From Voacanga thouarsii (lineage: Eukaryota; Streptophyta; Magnoliopsida; Gentianales; Apocynaceae), in NCBI GenBank assembly GCA_026120185.1, contig JANUWF010001165.1:3348001-3412000 (forward strand): a stretch of 64,000 nucleotides of DNA. The letters are read 5' to 3'. The notes beneath the pieces were generated by a model. The model was not told the DNA's origin. It did not search any database and worked only from the letters and a program-made list of their open reading frames with translations. The translations under genes and the position numbers were made by a program. The number at the start of each line of letters is the position of its first letter. The first letter of the stretch is position 1. Below, piece after piece: positions 10,823 through 21,538 of this stretch.

Positions 10823-12247
10823 TTAAATAGATATCCAAAAATCAAAAGAAACCAAATCAGGAAAGATTTTTTTTTTTCCACTGTCAAGATTATATGGATT
10901 GGTCTCCATTTTTTCCATAAAGGATCCCACTTGACAATCTCCAGGTAATTTGGCCAGTTGTTCAATTTGATTCTCGAGGTTCCACATGGACGCCTCCAAA
11001 TTTCTCATGGCTACATCCATTCATCGAAATCGTATTTCTGTACCACTTACCAATTGGTTAACCAGCTTTTCCAGTGATGGCTTAGGTGATGGTGCATTGT
11101 AAGGCAAGAGGCGTTATGTCTTTTGATTCCCAAAATTAGAAGAAGCCTACTTAGTTTGGTTTTGGTTGTTCCATGAAAAGTTAGGATGATTCCTCCAACC
11201 AGGGTTGTAAGTGGTGTTATAAGGATTGCTACATTATCATCCATTACCCACAAACACAGCTTGTTCTAATGAATTTTGTTATGACCCCATATTTTAGCAC
11301 TCATGGTTTGGATGCCCTTTCTCACAAAAATTACAATTAACATTCATTACCTATTTTTGGGAAGGAGACATCACCATTTGCTCCAGCTTTTGTGTCAGTG
11401 CCCCCACCTGGGCCTCCAAAGCTGCCATTGCATCCACCTTGTGCACTCCATGAACACGAGCTTTTGACTGTGAACTACCCAAAGCATAGTTGTTTGTTTC
11501 CAAATTTTCAATCAAATCAAACACCTCCTCTGGGGTTTTAGAATTAATACAACCTCCTACAGATACATCAACCAAATACCTTGTAGCAAAACTTAAACCA
11601 CCATGAAAGATTTGCATTTGCATACTTAGCTCGAACCTATGATGGGGATATTTTCTAAGCATCTCCTTGAACCTCGCCTAACACTCATAAAGATTTTCAG
11701 ATTCTACTTGTTGAAAGGCAAAAATATCAATCCTAAGGTTGGATGTTCTAGTTGGGGGAAAATATTTTGCTAAAACTTTTTCAACCAAAACATTCCAAGT
11801 GGTTATGGATCTGGCGGGCAAAGATTTTAACCAAGATTTTGCTCTATCTCTCTAAGAAAAGGGAAAAAGCCTTAGTTTGATAGAATCTTCAGAAACCCCA
11901 TTCATTTTAAAAGTGTCACAGATTTATAAAAAGCTCGCAAAGTGGGCATTAGGATCTTCCTCAGGCAGCTCATCAAATTATACCATGTTTTGAATCATTT
12001 GAATGATATTGGGCTTTATTTCAAAGTTACTGGCTTCAATCCTGGGTCTCATAATGCTCAAACCTGTACTCGAGATTGTGGATTTCACAAAATCATCCAT
12101 AGTTCTCCTACCATTACCACAATTATTTGGTTGGTCAACCTCCATATCTTTTCTTACCCTTTTGCTCACAACCTTTTGGACCTTTGTGAAGGTTCTCTCA
12201 ATCTCAAGATCAAGATCTACTATGTCTACTTTAGATCATTGAGTCAT
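10823..12247 (-). pseudogene. Ath-A gag (Athila-type)
   Basis: Gag forms the virus-like particle and packages the RNA. From the ATG at 12247 (chosen to match Ath-K gag) the frame reads DLEIERTF, then RRTMDDFVK, NNFEIKP-like ASNFEIKPNIIQM, KLRLFPFS, SWLKSLPARSITTW and KYFPP (the retrotransposon gag core). It continues with PHHRFEL, the coiled helix HKVDAMAALEAQVGALTQK, a zinc knuckle CNFCEKGHPNHEC (C-x2-C-x3-H-x4-C, about 11300-11340), and a C-terminal NLEASMWNLENQIEQLAKLP segment. Length of about 475 codons is similar to Ath-K. It carries around ten in-frame stops, so it is inactive. Ath-K gag is the better preserved relative. Confidence 0.85.
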
Positions 12248-12505
12248 ACACTAAGGGCAAGATCTACAGAAAGTGGAAGATAGTGAGATTATAGAATATA
12301 CAAGTTAAATAGTTACTACACATTCACCAATTAATTTAGGAAAATTACAACATGTAGGGAAATTAGGAAAGTACAATTATACAAATTACAAAATATGGAA
12401 CCTATTCTTGCAAGGAACATATCTACATATTCACATATTTACATATAGACGTAAAAACATATAAACATGGTTAAATCAACAAAATCCAAACTTTCATGAT
12501 ATTGC

Positions 12506-12522
12506 TCCCCGGCAATAGCGCA
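12506..12522 (-). other. Ath-A primer binding site (tRNA-Asp type)
   Basis: The plus strand TCCCCGGCAATAGCGCA is the complement of a TGGCGCCGTTGCCGGGGA-like site, differing by a substitution and a one-base loss. It lies 7 nt from the 5' LTR, as usual in Athila-type elements. The tRNA primes minus-strand DNA synthesis. Confidence 0.75.
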
Positions 12523-12529
12523 AAAAACT

Positions 12530-13877
12530 TGATGCGTAAATTTTGGTGTATAAAAATTATTAAATTTAAAACCATCTCTTAGTCAAGTTTTAATTAAAAC
12601 ATTAGTCTCAAAATACACATATGAGCAAATATACACATCGCAAATATAGTATAGGGAAATAACGAGTATCGATCCTCAAAGGAACAAGTACACACTAATC
12701 ACTTTTTATTCATTATTTATCTGACCCGATAAAGTCATAAAATCATAAGGAGAAAAATAAAGAAAAATATAAACAACTCAAGGATGAAAGAATATGTAAT
12801 TTAGACAAAGGCTTTTGAAAACATGGCAATAAATCACTTTACGCATATCACAATCAATTATCATCTTGGTCTGATGAAGGATTTAAATATAGACCCACTT
12901 CGTTTGCAATCTATGGAATCACTATTTTCTAGTAAATTAGTGAATATATTCTGTCTCAACCAATTTATCCAAAAGATGCATTAAAATCAATCCTCATATA
13001 AACCCCTATATTCTAGGTGATTTAAAATATAAAATTAGTCAATGAATCCATATTCTAGCAATCATCAACTAACCTTTGATTACTAAGTTCCTAACAATTA
13101 ACCCATTTTTCAAGCAAGTTAACAACAAAAATCATTCAACCAACTCCGTAAGAAATATAAGTAATGAAATCCCAAGATAAATAATGAATTGATCAAAAAG
13201 ACTAAATTAACTCAAGAAATCATAAATCTCAAAAACAATGTCAAATTACAATTGAAATATTAGTTACATAATTATTCTAAAAAATAAAATAAAGGTAAAA
13301 GAATGAACTCATAGACAAGCTCTCATTCTTCTCTTTGGAAACCTTCTTGAATAATGCTCCTTGAATGGTGAATCTCTCATTCTTTGAGTGATTAGAAGTT
13401 TAGATGCTTTAACTCACTATTTTTTTCTTGTGTTTTTCTTGTTTAAATAAGCTTCTTTGATGCCAAAATTCGTTGTTTGAGAAATCTTGGCCGAGTAGGA
13501 TTCGGAAAATACCAAAATCCTCTGAAAAATACTAAATTCGTGCACAAAATCATGTGTTCCAGACTGGACCTGGTGCCGGGTCCCTTCGACTCACCTGATA
13601 CTAGATGTATTCTATTCTGCTCCTGAACTTGTGCTTTGTTTTCTCTGTTTTCCAAATTTGACCTAATGCCTAGTGCAATTACCAGACCTGGTGCCAGGTG
13701 CAAGCTAGAAATTTCTATTTTTTAGTTGAAATCCACTTAATTCTACACAAATTTATCAAAAATACTTTCCACAAGTAAAATGTCAAATATGAAGGAATAT
13801 GGCTAGTTATTACATCAAACGTATCTCAAATTAACTTCAAATAACTAGAAAAATAGTGATGATTTTAGCCCTTATCA
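12530..13877 (-). repeat. Ath-A 5' LTR
   Basis: This 1,348-bp LTR begins TGATGCG and ends CTTATCA, and is followed by the duplication CTCAT. U3 GC-rich blocks lie at about 13560-13610 (ACCTGGTGCCGGGT) and 13660-13705. Confidence 0.88.
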
Positions 13878-14206
13878 CTCATCAATCTTGTTAAGACTGC
13901 GAAATGCTCCATGAAGAAGGAATGCAATGCAGTCATGCTGGTAGAATCTTCCTCTTCTAAGACGAAAGTTTCTAAGAAAAAGAAGAAGGCTCCCACTAAT
14001 TCCAAATATGGCATAAAGAAGAAGGAAGTAGCTACCAAAGGCCAATATCATCACTGTGGCAAGATAGGCCATCAGAGGCACAACTACAAAGCCTACCTAG
14101 AGATCGTCAACGACAAGACGAAGAAGGAGAAAATTGCGGGCACTTCTACTTTCACTCCTGATATGTTTATTATTGAGATAAATACTGCCTTTAAAAATGA
14201 GATATA
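13878..14206 (+). pseudogene. Copia-1 gag, downstream half
   Basis: This resumes the gag frame cut at 162. It reads LINLVKTAK, a Lys-rich linker, then QYHHCGKIGHQRHNYKAY. That is a zinc knuckle in which the first Cys of C-x2-C-x4-H-x4-C is His and the last is Tyr, so it is probably unable to bind zinc. The frame ends with a TAA at 14204-14206 just before the protease. Gag and pol are one frame in intact copia elements, so this stop is a defect. Confidence 0.82.
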
Positions 14207-14640
14207 AGTATTGGATATCAGATGTGGATCTCATTTATGTCATAACTTGCAGGGACTAAAGGATAATAGAAGGCTTGAGAAGGGCGATGTGGACCTATGT
14301 GCTGCAAATGGAGCAAAAGTTGATGCACTTGCTATGGGGACTTATGAACTACACTTGCCTTCTGGATTAGTTTTAAAACTTCAAAACTATTATTATGTAT
14401 CAGTTTTATTGAAAAAAAATTATCTCATTTTCTTGTTTAGACTTATATGGATTCCATTTAATTTTTAAGAATAAATGTTGTTCTTTTTCATTGAATGATA
14501 TACATTATGGATCGTCAACTTTAGTTAATAGTTTATATATTCTAGACATGGATAATCCAATACTCAATATAAACAATAAGAAGCCAAGGATAGATAACTT
14601 AACCTCATCTTACTGATGGCATTGTCGTTTAGGCCATATA
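14207..14640 (+). pseudogene. Copia-1 protease region
   Basis: The reading DIRCGSHLCHNLQGLK corresponds to the copia protease motif (D-T/S-G-[AC]-[ST]-H-I-C): Asp is kept, but the Thr/Ser is Arg and Gly is displaced. Next come RRLEKGDVDLCAANGAKVDA and LPSGLVLKLQNYYYV, typical of the protease C-terminal part. It is degenerate and catalytically unlikely. Confidence 0.75.
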
Positions 14641-15260
14641 AATAAGAATAACATTTTCTAAGTTACATAAGCTTGGTGACTTAGGGTCATTTGATTATGA
14701 ATCATATGATACATGCAAATCTTGTTTGATTAGTAAAATGGCTAAAACTCTTTTTTCTGGGAAAGGAGAAAGGGCCAAAGAGTTATTAGAACTCATATAT
14801 ACTAATGTACGTGGCCCAATGTCTATACAAGCAAAAGGAGGTTATCACTATTTCATAACCTTTATTGACGATTATTCTTGATATGGGAATTTGTATTTGA
14901 TAAAATACAAATCTGAGGCTTTTGACAAATTTAAAGACTTTAAGAATGAAGTAGAGAAACAACTTAGGAAAAGTGTCAAGACTCTATGGTCTGATCGAGG
15001 AGATGAATACTTAAGCCGAGAGTTTTAAGGTTATCTTAGAGATAATAAAATATTATCTCAATGGACTGCACCATATACACTTCATCGTAACGGTGTATCT
15101 GAAAGAAGGAATTAAACTCTTCTAGACATGGTATGGATCCTGATGGCTTTTGCAGACTTACAAAAATTATTTTGGGGGTATGCACTAGAGACTTCTGGTT
15201 ATATTCTAAACATTGTTTCGTAAAAAATGGTTGACAACCCCATTTGAGTTATTCTTTGGT
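14611..15260 (+). pseudogene. Copia-1 integrase
   Basis: Integrase joins the element's DNA to the chromosome. A pre-integrase zinc domain is visible as WHCRLGHINKN ... CDSC, i.e. the H-H-C-C pattern. The core follows with GGYHYFITFIDDYS, EKQLRKSVKTLWSDRGDEY and HRNGVSERRN; the catalytic triad would be the Asp of DDYS or just before it, the Asp of SDRGDEY and the Glu of SERRN. Stops at YS-stop and REF-stop, plus frameshifts, inactivate it. Confidence 0.8.
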
Positions 15261-15631
15261 AAGAAACCAAAGTTATCTCACTTGAGAGTATGAGATTGCC
15301 TCGTCTTTATTAAAAGGCTACATTCAGACAAGCTTGAAAGTAACTCTGACAAGTGTTTATTTGTTAGATATCCAAAAGAGTCATTTGGATATTACTTCTA
15401 TCTTCATTTTGAAAATAAAGTATTTATTTCAAAACATGCTGTCTTCTTAGAGAAAGAGCACATACTCCAAGAAGACAGTATGAGTAAAATTGAACTTAGT
15501 AAACTTCAAGAAGAGCAAACAAATATAGATCAACTATCTAATCCCACATCTATTGAGAGAATAGATAAATCTTCGTCTACACAAGAACTTCGTAGGTCGA
15601 GTAGGATATGTGTGGTACCTGAGAGATATGG

Positions 15632-16430
15632 TTGCTCATAAGTGATCACAATGATGTATTGCTCATAGATAAAGATGAGCCTACAACTTACAAGGATGTT
15701 TTGAATAGTTCAGAATCTGACAAATGCCATGAAGCCATAAAGTCAGAAATGGATTCTATGTATAACAATCAAGTATGGACTTTGGTTGATCCACCTAAAA
15801 GAATCAAACCTATTGGGTGCAAATGGGTTATTAAGAAGAAGACTGATATGGATGGTAATGTAGTTACCTATAAAGCATGAATAGTAACTAAAGGTTATCA
15901 TCAACAACATGGTATTGACTATGACGAAACTTTCTTACCAGTTGCTATGCTAAAACCCATAAGAATACTCCTAATATTTGCCACACATTGTGACTATGAG
16001 GTCTGGTAAATGGACATAAAAACAACTTTTCTAAACGGAAACTTGATTAAGGAAGTGATAAAACATAACCTGGTCCAAAGACGACACAAATGTGTGCAAA
16101 GTGCAAAGGTCTATTTATGGATTTAAGTAAGCTTCTAAGAGTTGGAATATCCATTTTGATGAAATAATCAAAGATTTTAGTTTCATTCAAAATATGGATG
16201 ATCCTTGTGTATATAAGAAGTTACGCAAGAGTGTAGTCATTTTCTTGTTACTTTATGTAGATGACATACTACTAATAGGAAACGATGTACCTGCCCTTTA
16301 ATCGGTAAAAATTTGGTTGTCCAAAAAATTCTCCATGAAAGATCTTGGAAAAGTAACCTATATTCTTGAAATAAGGATTTATAGAGATAGATAAAAAAAA
16401 AAAAAAAGGCTGCTAGGTCTTTCACAGTCT
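15632..16430 (+). pseudogene. Copia-1 reverse transcriptase
   Basis: The copia-type RT is recognised by EPTTYKDVLNSSES, EMDSMYNNQVWTLVDPP, PIGCKWVIKKKTDMDG, KGYHQQHGIDYDETFLPVA and LLLYVDDILLIG. The YVDD catalytic box is at 16254-16265. Between about 16020 and 16190 the sequence is deleted or scrambled and several stops interrupt it. There is a polyA run at 16394-16407. It is inactive. Confidence 0.85.
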
Positions 16431-16445
16431 ACATACATAGACAAA

Positions 16446-17240
16446 GTGCTAAGAAGGTTTAGCATGGATCAATCTAGAAAGGGATTCTTACCCATATATT
16501 ATTGGGTAAGAATTTCAAAGTCGATGTCTCCAAAGACACAAGTTGAGAGGGATCACATGAGTAAGATTCCATATGCCTCGGCAATTGGATCCATCATGTA
16601 TGCTATAATATGCACTAGGCCCGATGTATTATGTGCTCTTAATTTGATGAGCAGATACCAATATAACCCTAGTGAGGGTTATTAGGTGACTATAAATAAT
16701 ATCAATAAGTACTTGCGAAAGACTAAGCATGTATTCTTAGTTTATGGAGGAGGTGATTTAAAAATAAACGGGTATACTGATGCCAATTTTCAATCTGATA
16801 AAGATGATTTCAAATCATAGTTAGGTTACATATTTACACTATATGGAAGGACAATAAGTTGGAAAAGTTCCAAACAAGATACTATTACCAACTCAACAAC
16901 TGAAGCTGAGCACATAGCCGCTTCTAAAGTTGCTAAGGAAGCAATTTAGATCAAGAAGTTCATCATAAAGCTTGGAGTGGTTCCTAGCATTCTTGAACCA
17001 ATATCTCTATATTGTGACAACAATAGAGCTATTGCACAAGCAAGAGAGACACGATCTCACCAGCATTCCAAGCATGTACTCAGATGTTTTCATTTGATTA
17101 GGGAAATTATAGATTGATAAGATATAAAGATAGAGAGAGTTCCCACTGATGAGAACAATAACTGACCTACTTAGTAACGCATTATCCCAAAAGAAACATG
17201 ATAGACATGTTGAGTCATTCGGTATTAGATACATGAATGA
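16446..17240 (+). pseudogene. Copia-1 RT C-terminus and RNase H
   Basis: The frame reads MSPKTQVERDHMSKIPYAS, AIGSIMYAIICTRPDV and CALNLMSRYQ (RT thumb/connection). RNase H follows with GYTDANFQSDKDDFKS, ISWKSSKQDTITNSTTEAE, EAI...IKKFI and LYCDNNRAIAQARE...HSKHV. RNase H acidic residues are visible in TDAN, TEAE and CDNN. Stops at about 16682 and 16819 break it. Confidence 0.85.
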
Positions 17241-17250
17241 TTGGTTGTAG

Positions 17251-18070
17251 TGCAAGTGGGAGTTTTTTAGTGTTTTGTACTAGAGGCAATCACTTGTATT
17301 TTGTATATTGAACATTTACTTAATAATAGAAGGCATTCTTTATCTTTTAGTTTGTTTTATTTATATTTTATGTGAATATATAACTATTAGATAAAGTCAC
17401 AAGTGTAACATTGTGTTAAGAAAATCATGATAGAGATCATGAGGTGAGATTTCTTCTACACTATATAGTGTTCGTACTTAAATTTTCCCTAGTTATAGTA
17501 TTAATAAGATAAGACATCACTAATACATCAAGACTAGCATGTGTTATACTTCTTAAATTGATTAGGTAGTAGTTCTCACATCTGTGAGTATTGTGATACT
17601 CAACATTAACCCGTAGATGCTTATTACTTGAATAAGTACATTGAATAACGTAACTATGAGATAATCATATGAAAAATTATTTAGTGTCAGTAATAGAGTC
17701 TCGTAATAGCAAACATGCAAGTATCCTTAGACTTGAAGATCTCCAAGGTACTTTGATTACTAAGAATTATACTTTGATTCTAATCTTTGGAGTCAAATCG
17801 AGAGCCGCCTATAAGATAGGTATTGGGTACAGTGTAAAGTAAAGAAAAGTAGTTAAGAGGGTTAATAAATGATTCACATCTCCTAATAGTAAGATTGAAT
17901 ATCTCACGGCCACTTGTAGGAATTACTACTCGAAAAGTCCTTGGCCAAGATGACTGTGTATTGAAAATAGTTCGAATTGATACAGTTGATGAGTAATGGA
18001 TTCAGGGAACAAATACTTAAATATTTAGGTCAGAATTAATTAATATTCTGAAAGCAGTTGGCACTAATTC
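17251..18070 (+). repeat. Copia-1 purine tract and 3' LTR (truncated)
   Basis: GCAAGTGGGAG (17252-17262), the usual copia purine tract, precedes an LTR beginning at about 17265 with the copia-typical line TAGTGTTTTGTACTAGAGGC. The U3/R text continues to about 18070, where it stops abruptly at the gypsy gag fragment, so the LTR end is missing. No 5' LTR is in the window. Confidence 0.65.
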
Positions 18071-18075
18071 CATAC

Positions 18076-18302
18076 TATGTCCATAGCCAAGACACTTAAT
18101 GCACTTGATGTCTCTATTCTATTATGGCCTTTCTATAGCTTTCCCTTATCCTTGTTCCAACCTTCCCTAGGTTTCCAATTTTTCCAAGGCTTCTATCATT
18201 CTCTTGGCATGTTGCACTTCCTTTGGAAAAGTTTAGGAGAATCAACCTTCTTAATTAGCATTTTGCTAGTAGTGTTAGGATTTAGTAGCATAGGCTTATC
18301 GT
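18076..18302 (-). pseudogene. Gyp-P gag fragment, zinc-knuckle side
   Basis: This stretch aligns with 55358-55580 of Gyp-N gag, same strand: the knuckle region, the W-K-P-K-rich linker, then the segment that should lead to the gag core. It is joined without flanking LTR to Copia-1's LTR, so it is a broken piece and not an insertion with ends. It is interrupted after 18302 by foreign sequence. Confidence 0.7.
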
Positions 18303-18575
18303 TTCGTGTATGAGCCTTTTCAAACTAGACTTATTGCTATTGATTCGGTGATTCCTCTAGGACGGGGCTAGCGAGAATTAATTATTGGGACAGTCAGACC
18401 GAAAAAACAACAGTAGCCACTAATACGATTCTAAATTAACAAGGTCAAAATGTAATATGTCTTTATGTAGCTATTGGTCAAAAAGTATCTTTTGTAGCTC
18501 AGATAGTAGTTGCTTTACAAGAAAGGGGGTGATGGAATATATTGTGGTAGTCGAAATAGCGAATTCCCCTAGTAC
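18303..18575 (+). pseudogene. atpA: Plastid-derived atpA fragment (NUPT)
   Basis: The plus strand reads pieces of the chloroplast ATP synthase alpha subunit: VYEPFQTRLIAIDSVIPLGR, then after a frameshift [26 protein letters not shown] and MEYIVVVE. The spacing and the absence of the extra residues seen in the mitochondrial alpha subunit point to the plastid version. The nucleotide-binding P-loop region (G-D-R-Q-T-G-K-T) is damaged. It carries stops and at least two frameshifts, so it is an old nuclear copy without function. It sits inside the Gyp-P gag homology. It could have come by way of a mitochondrial copy of plastid DNA. Confidence 0.8.
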
Positions 18576-18899
18576 ATTACTTCTTGGTCGTGAATATCTG
18601 AACTAGTTGTACGTTGTTCAAGAATTCTTGGTTAGGCAGCTCATACCATCCATACATAATGTTTTGATCAATGATTTCAATTCTTCCATGTTTCAGCTGT
18701 TCCATGGAGTTAAGGTCCAAAATATGGAAGAAACAAGCATTTTCACGACTCTACCACCCATCCACTTAATTCCTCTTTCATGCTAACATATCTTTTTGGC
18801 TAAGGAATAGGAAATCATTCTCCCGTTACAAGAATCAAGTTGTAAAGCCTTGGGTAAAAATAGCACTTGAACCAGTTCTTATGCTTAAATAATTTTAGC
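18576..18899. other. Unassigned insert next to the atpA fragment
   Basis: This 324-bp stretch lies between the atpA homology and the restart of gag. It does not continue atpA and I do not recognise it. Together with the atpA piece it makes a foreign insert of about 600 bp in the gag frame. Confidence 0.4.
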
Positions 18900-19466
18900 A
18901 AAGGCCTTCCTCTTTAGTTGCCTCTCAATTTTCATAGCGGCATGAACCATATCCTCCAAACGATCATAGGAGTATAACTCTACCAAATTGGTTATTTCCC
19001 TATTCAATTATCTCAAGAACCTAGCCTTTGTTGCTCTAGGGTCCTCATTGATTTGAGCCCTCATCAACATCACTTCCATTTCCTTATGATAATACTCCAT
19101 ACTCTTGTTCTTTTGCTTAAGTGATTGAAGCCTATGCTAGAGGTCGTAGTAGTAGTGGTGTGGAACAAACCTAGCTCTCATCATGTCCTTCAACAAGTTC
19201 TAATTTGCCACAGTTTCTACTCCCATTTGCCTTCTTTGAGCACTAACATGCTCCCACCAAACTAAAGCATATTTTGAAAATCCTAAAATAGCTTGCCTTA
19301 CATTCGATCTTTCACTATAGGTATGATATTTAAAGAATATTTCCATTTTGGTCTCCCACTCAAAATAAGCTTCGGGATGACTCTTTCCATAGAATGTAGG
19401 TACCTTCATTTTGATATGGTTCAACTCTCTCTATTCTTCATTTCCTTCTCTCTTACCTCCTCTATT
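18900..19466 (-). pseudogene. Gyp-P gag fragment, core side
   Basis: The minus frame has MKVPTFYGKSHPEAYFEWET, SERSNVRQAILGFSKYALVW and HVSAQRR, the gypsy gag core also read in Gyp-N (KLKVSTFYSKSDPVAYFEWE). It is cut at 19466 by the CACTA end. Together with 18076-18302 it covers the middle of gag; no LTR or pol of this copy is present. Confidence 0.8.
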
Positions 19467-20020
19467 CACTACAAAAAATAATAATAAAAAAAAACCTTCT
19501 GTGACAAAAGTTTTTCCTAGCTAAAGCCTTATGTGACAAAAAACAACTTCGTCACCAAGTCCTCGCTCAAACACCATTGCCAAAGCTTCTTGGCAAGGAA
19601 ATTGTGAGTTTTGTCACTAATGAGTACCCTTTAGCTAGGAAAAAAATTCCTAGCAAAAGCCTAGACAATTCACTAGGAAAAATTCGATGGCTAAAGGTAT
19701 GAAAAATTTGTCGCCAAAGGTTGTAGTTTTGTCAATGATGATCATTTTTAGCGACAAAATAATTTCACCGCTAAAAGTTCATCATTAAAAATATAATTTT
19801 ATATAAATAAATATTATGGTGAGAAAATATATTACTTTTGCGACAAAATTTTTTTTGTCACCAATACAACAAAATTCGTCAGCAAAAGGGGTTGAGGTAA
19901 CAAAAATATTCCTCGTGAATATAAAAATTTTTGTCACCAAAAAGGGTCAATGGCGATAAAACAAATTTCTCACAAAAGCATTATTAAAAAAAATTTTAAA
20001 ATAAATTTTTTTGAATTTTC
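19467..20020. mobile_element. CACTA-1: end of a CACTA (En/Spm-type) DNA transposon
   Basis: The sequence starts CACTACAAAAAA directly after a gag fragment (preceding bases ATT). It then carries many short subterminal repeats in both orientations around GTGACAAAA, GCGACAAAA, TTGTCACCAA and GCTAAA. This is the architecture of CACTA ends, where the subterminal repeats bind the transposase. The opposite end (…TAGTG) was not found and no transposase is visible, so the element is a non-autonomous or truncated copy. The right border is approximate. Confidence 0.7.
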
Positions 20021-20029
20021 TTTGACTCA

Positions 20030-20245
20030 CAGACCTCATCGTAGAACGGCCTCACTGGATCGCCTTCATCAATGCACAACACTTTTTAGGGACTGGCCGC
20101 ACTGGATTATGTTTTCCTTATGGTGCACACCCTATTTGTGGAACGGCCGCACCGGATTACACCCTCAATTAAACGAAATTGAGTTCCTCCTATGATTCGA
20201 ACGCAGAGGTTGCGCACTTCACCATCGAGCTAAATGACATGTTTG
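20030..20245 (-). mobile_element. tRNA-related SINE-like block
   Basis: The minus strand shows a Pol III A-box-like TAGCTCGATGG (20222-20232) and a B-box GTTCGAATC (20194-20202). A body follows that contains three related copies of GTGCGGCCGTTCC-type sequence (about 20145, 20095 and 20045). The GC content stands out from its neighbours. The A-B spacing is short and no acceptor stem is seen, so it is not a tRNA gene. I infer a SINE or a tRNA-related tail of the CACTA element. Confidence 0.45.
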
Positions 20246-20248
20246 ATT

Positions 20249-20383
20249 CAAAATAATATATATATATATATATATTTCTAAATACATATTTATAATATAT
20301 ATATTTATAAATAAATATATATTTATTTATAATATATATATATGTGTGTATAGTAATATGAAATATAGTAATATGTATACATA

Positions 20384-20419
<36 letters not shown>

Positions 20420-20554
20420 CATACATACATACATATATTAACCAACATATATATCTAAATACACATATTCATATAAACACATATATCTGTACATATTTTT
20501 ACATATATTCATACTCAATATACATAAATAGATATGTATATGTATCTATGAGTA

Positions 20555-20589
<35 letters not shown>

Positions 20590-20605
20590 CATATATATGT
20601 ATATA
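20249..20605. repeat. AT-rich microsatellite tract
   Basis: Runs of (TA)n at 20257-20275, 20390-20416 and 20558-20580 alternate with (CATA)n at 20414-20435 and related ATACAT text. No gene is seen. Confidence 0.85.
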
Positions 20606-20880
20606 TCATATAGGTAATTTAGGGACCAATTTTTTTATAAAAAAAATTGGATCATACTATAAATATTTAAAAATCATCCAAAACCTAATGCATTTAGAAA
20701 CATACACATATCCTATTAATGATTCAACCGTTAGATCATTAAAATTGCTAAAAAAAAATATCGTGATCAAATTTGAAAATAAACGGATATACATATACAT
20801 ACCACATGTGTGTATATAATATACATATATACATAAATCAATAAATATTAATATACTTTTAAATATATGAATATATATAT
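20606..20880. repeat. 275-bp dispersed repeat, copy 1
   Basis: This begins CATATAGGTAATTTAGGG and includes AACCGTTAGATC and ACATACCACATGTG. A second copy in the same orientation lies at 29941-30205. It has no coding frame. Both copies sit in AT/CA-rich arrays on either side of the Tekay-like block. Confidence 0.75.
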
Positions 20881-20960
20881 ATTAACGTTGTATATAAATA
20901 TAATATATAAAAACTATTTTAATATATAAATTAAAATATACAATTATGAACATACATACG

Positions 20961-20995
<35 letters not shown>
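20961..20995. repeat. (CA)n microsatellite and left CACAT flank
   Basis: This is a pure CA run ending CACAT at 20991-20995, immediately before an inverted LTR end. The same five bases follow the LTR end at 29820. Confidence 0.85.
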
Positions 20996-21417
20996 TGTAA
21001 CACCCCATTTTTATATAACGTAGTGGGCTGTAACTTTGTGGGATGTCACTTCATCTGATTGCTCAGATAAGGAGTCTTTATAACAGCTTTACATAATAGG
21101 CAATGGATTTTTTTTTTCCAAAATAGAAATGAACAAGAATTTGTCTTTTGATACATACATTCACAAGTATAGCAGGTCCAAGATGTAGCATGAGCCTCTG
21201 TGAGTCAACCGAGTTTTCGCTGCGCCTTTGATCCTGAATTTTTCAAAAGAGAGAACACACGTGTGAGCGTAATGTTCAGTGAGTTCCATGTGCCTAGTGT
21301 TTAATGAAAAAATCAGAGCACATTAAACCTTTGTGGAAAAGCATATCATTTTTCAACTGGAAGCAATTCTTAAACTCTTGAAAGAAGAGTTTATTCAGAC
21401 TCAATCATTTTTGGGGG
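20996..21417 (-). repeat. Inverted 3' part of a Tekay-like LTR
   Basis: The plus strand starts TGTAACACCCC and is the reverse complement of the last ~420 bp of the LTR at 23086-25988. Matching landmarks are CAGGTCCAAGATGTAGCATG and ACACACGTGTGAGCGTAA. It runs directly into a plus-oriented copy of the same LTR tail. Confidence 0.8.
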
Positions 21418-21536
21418 GAAAAAATCCGCTGCCTATTGAGTAAAGTTGTTATAAAGACCCCTTGTTTTAGCAATAAAACGGGGCGACATCCCATAAAGTT
21501 ATGGCCCATTACGCTATGAAAATATTGGGTGTTACA
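21418..21536 (+). repeat. 5' LTR tail of the Tek element
   Basis: This matches the final 119 bp of LTR 23086-25988 and ends GGGTGTTACA. The primer binding site starts 2 nt later, so this is functionally the end of the 5' LTR, yet the rest of the LTR upstream is missing and replaced by an inverted piece. Confidence 0.8.
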
Positions 21537-21538
21537 AA

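Larger units (their letters stand above)
163..13877 (-). mobile_element. Ath-A: Athila-like Ty3/gypsy element, non-autonomous, with nested Ath-B
   Basis: This minus-strand LTR retrotransposon has its 3' LTR at 163-1541 and its 5' LTR at 12530-13877. The two LTRs are the closest pair in the window, both containing GACAAAGGCTTTTGAAAACA. A perfect 5-bp duplication CTCAT flanks the whole unit (158-162 and 13878-13882). Beside the 5' LTR is a primer binding site like that for tRNA-Asp, and beside the 3' LTR a purine tract. Reading from the 5' LTR it carries gag (12247-10823), a spacer, and a third ORF (9663-9228 continuing at 3642-2934). There is no protease, reverse transcriptase, RNase H or integrase. 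The third ORF is split by Ath-B. The element lies inside Copia-1 gag. Assignment to the Athila/Tat branch rests on gag, the primer site and the third ORF. Confidence 0.9.

Noticed and set aside
18303..18575. Functional ATP synthase gene
   Set aside because: Only a short internal part is present, with stops and frameshifts and no start or end; it is a plastid-derived relic.
19467..20020. Complete CACTA transposon
   Set aside because: No matching TAGTG terminus and no transposase were found, so only one end is annotated.
20194..20232. Possible tRNA gene on the minus strand
   Set aside because: A and B boxes are present, but their spacing is short and no acceptor or anticodon stem can be paired. 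A SINE-like origin fits better.
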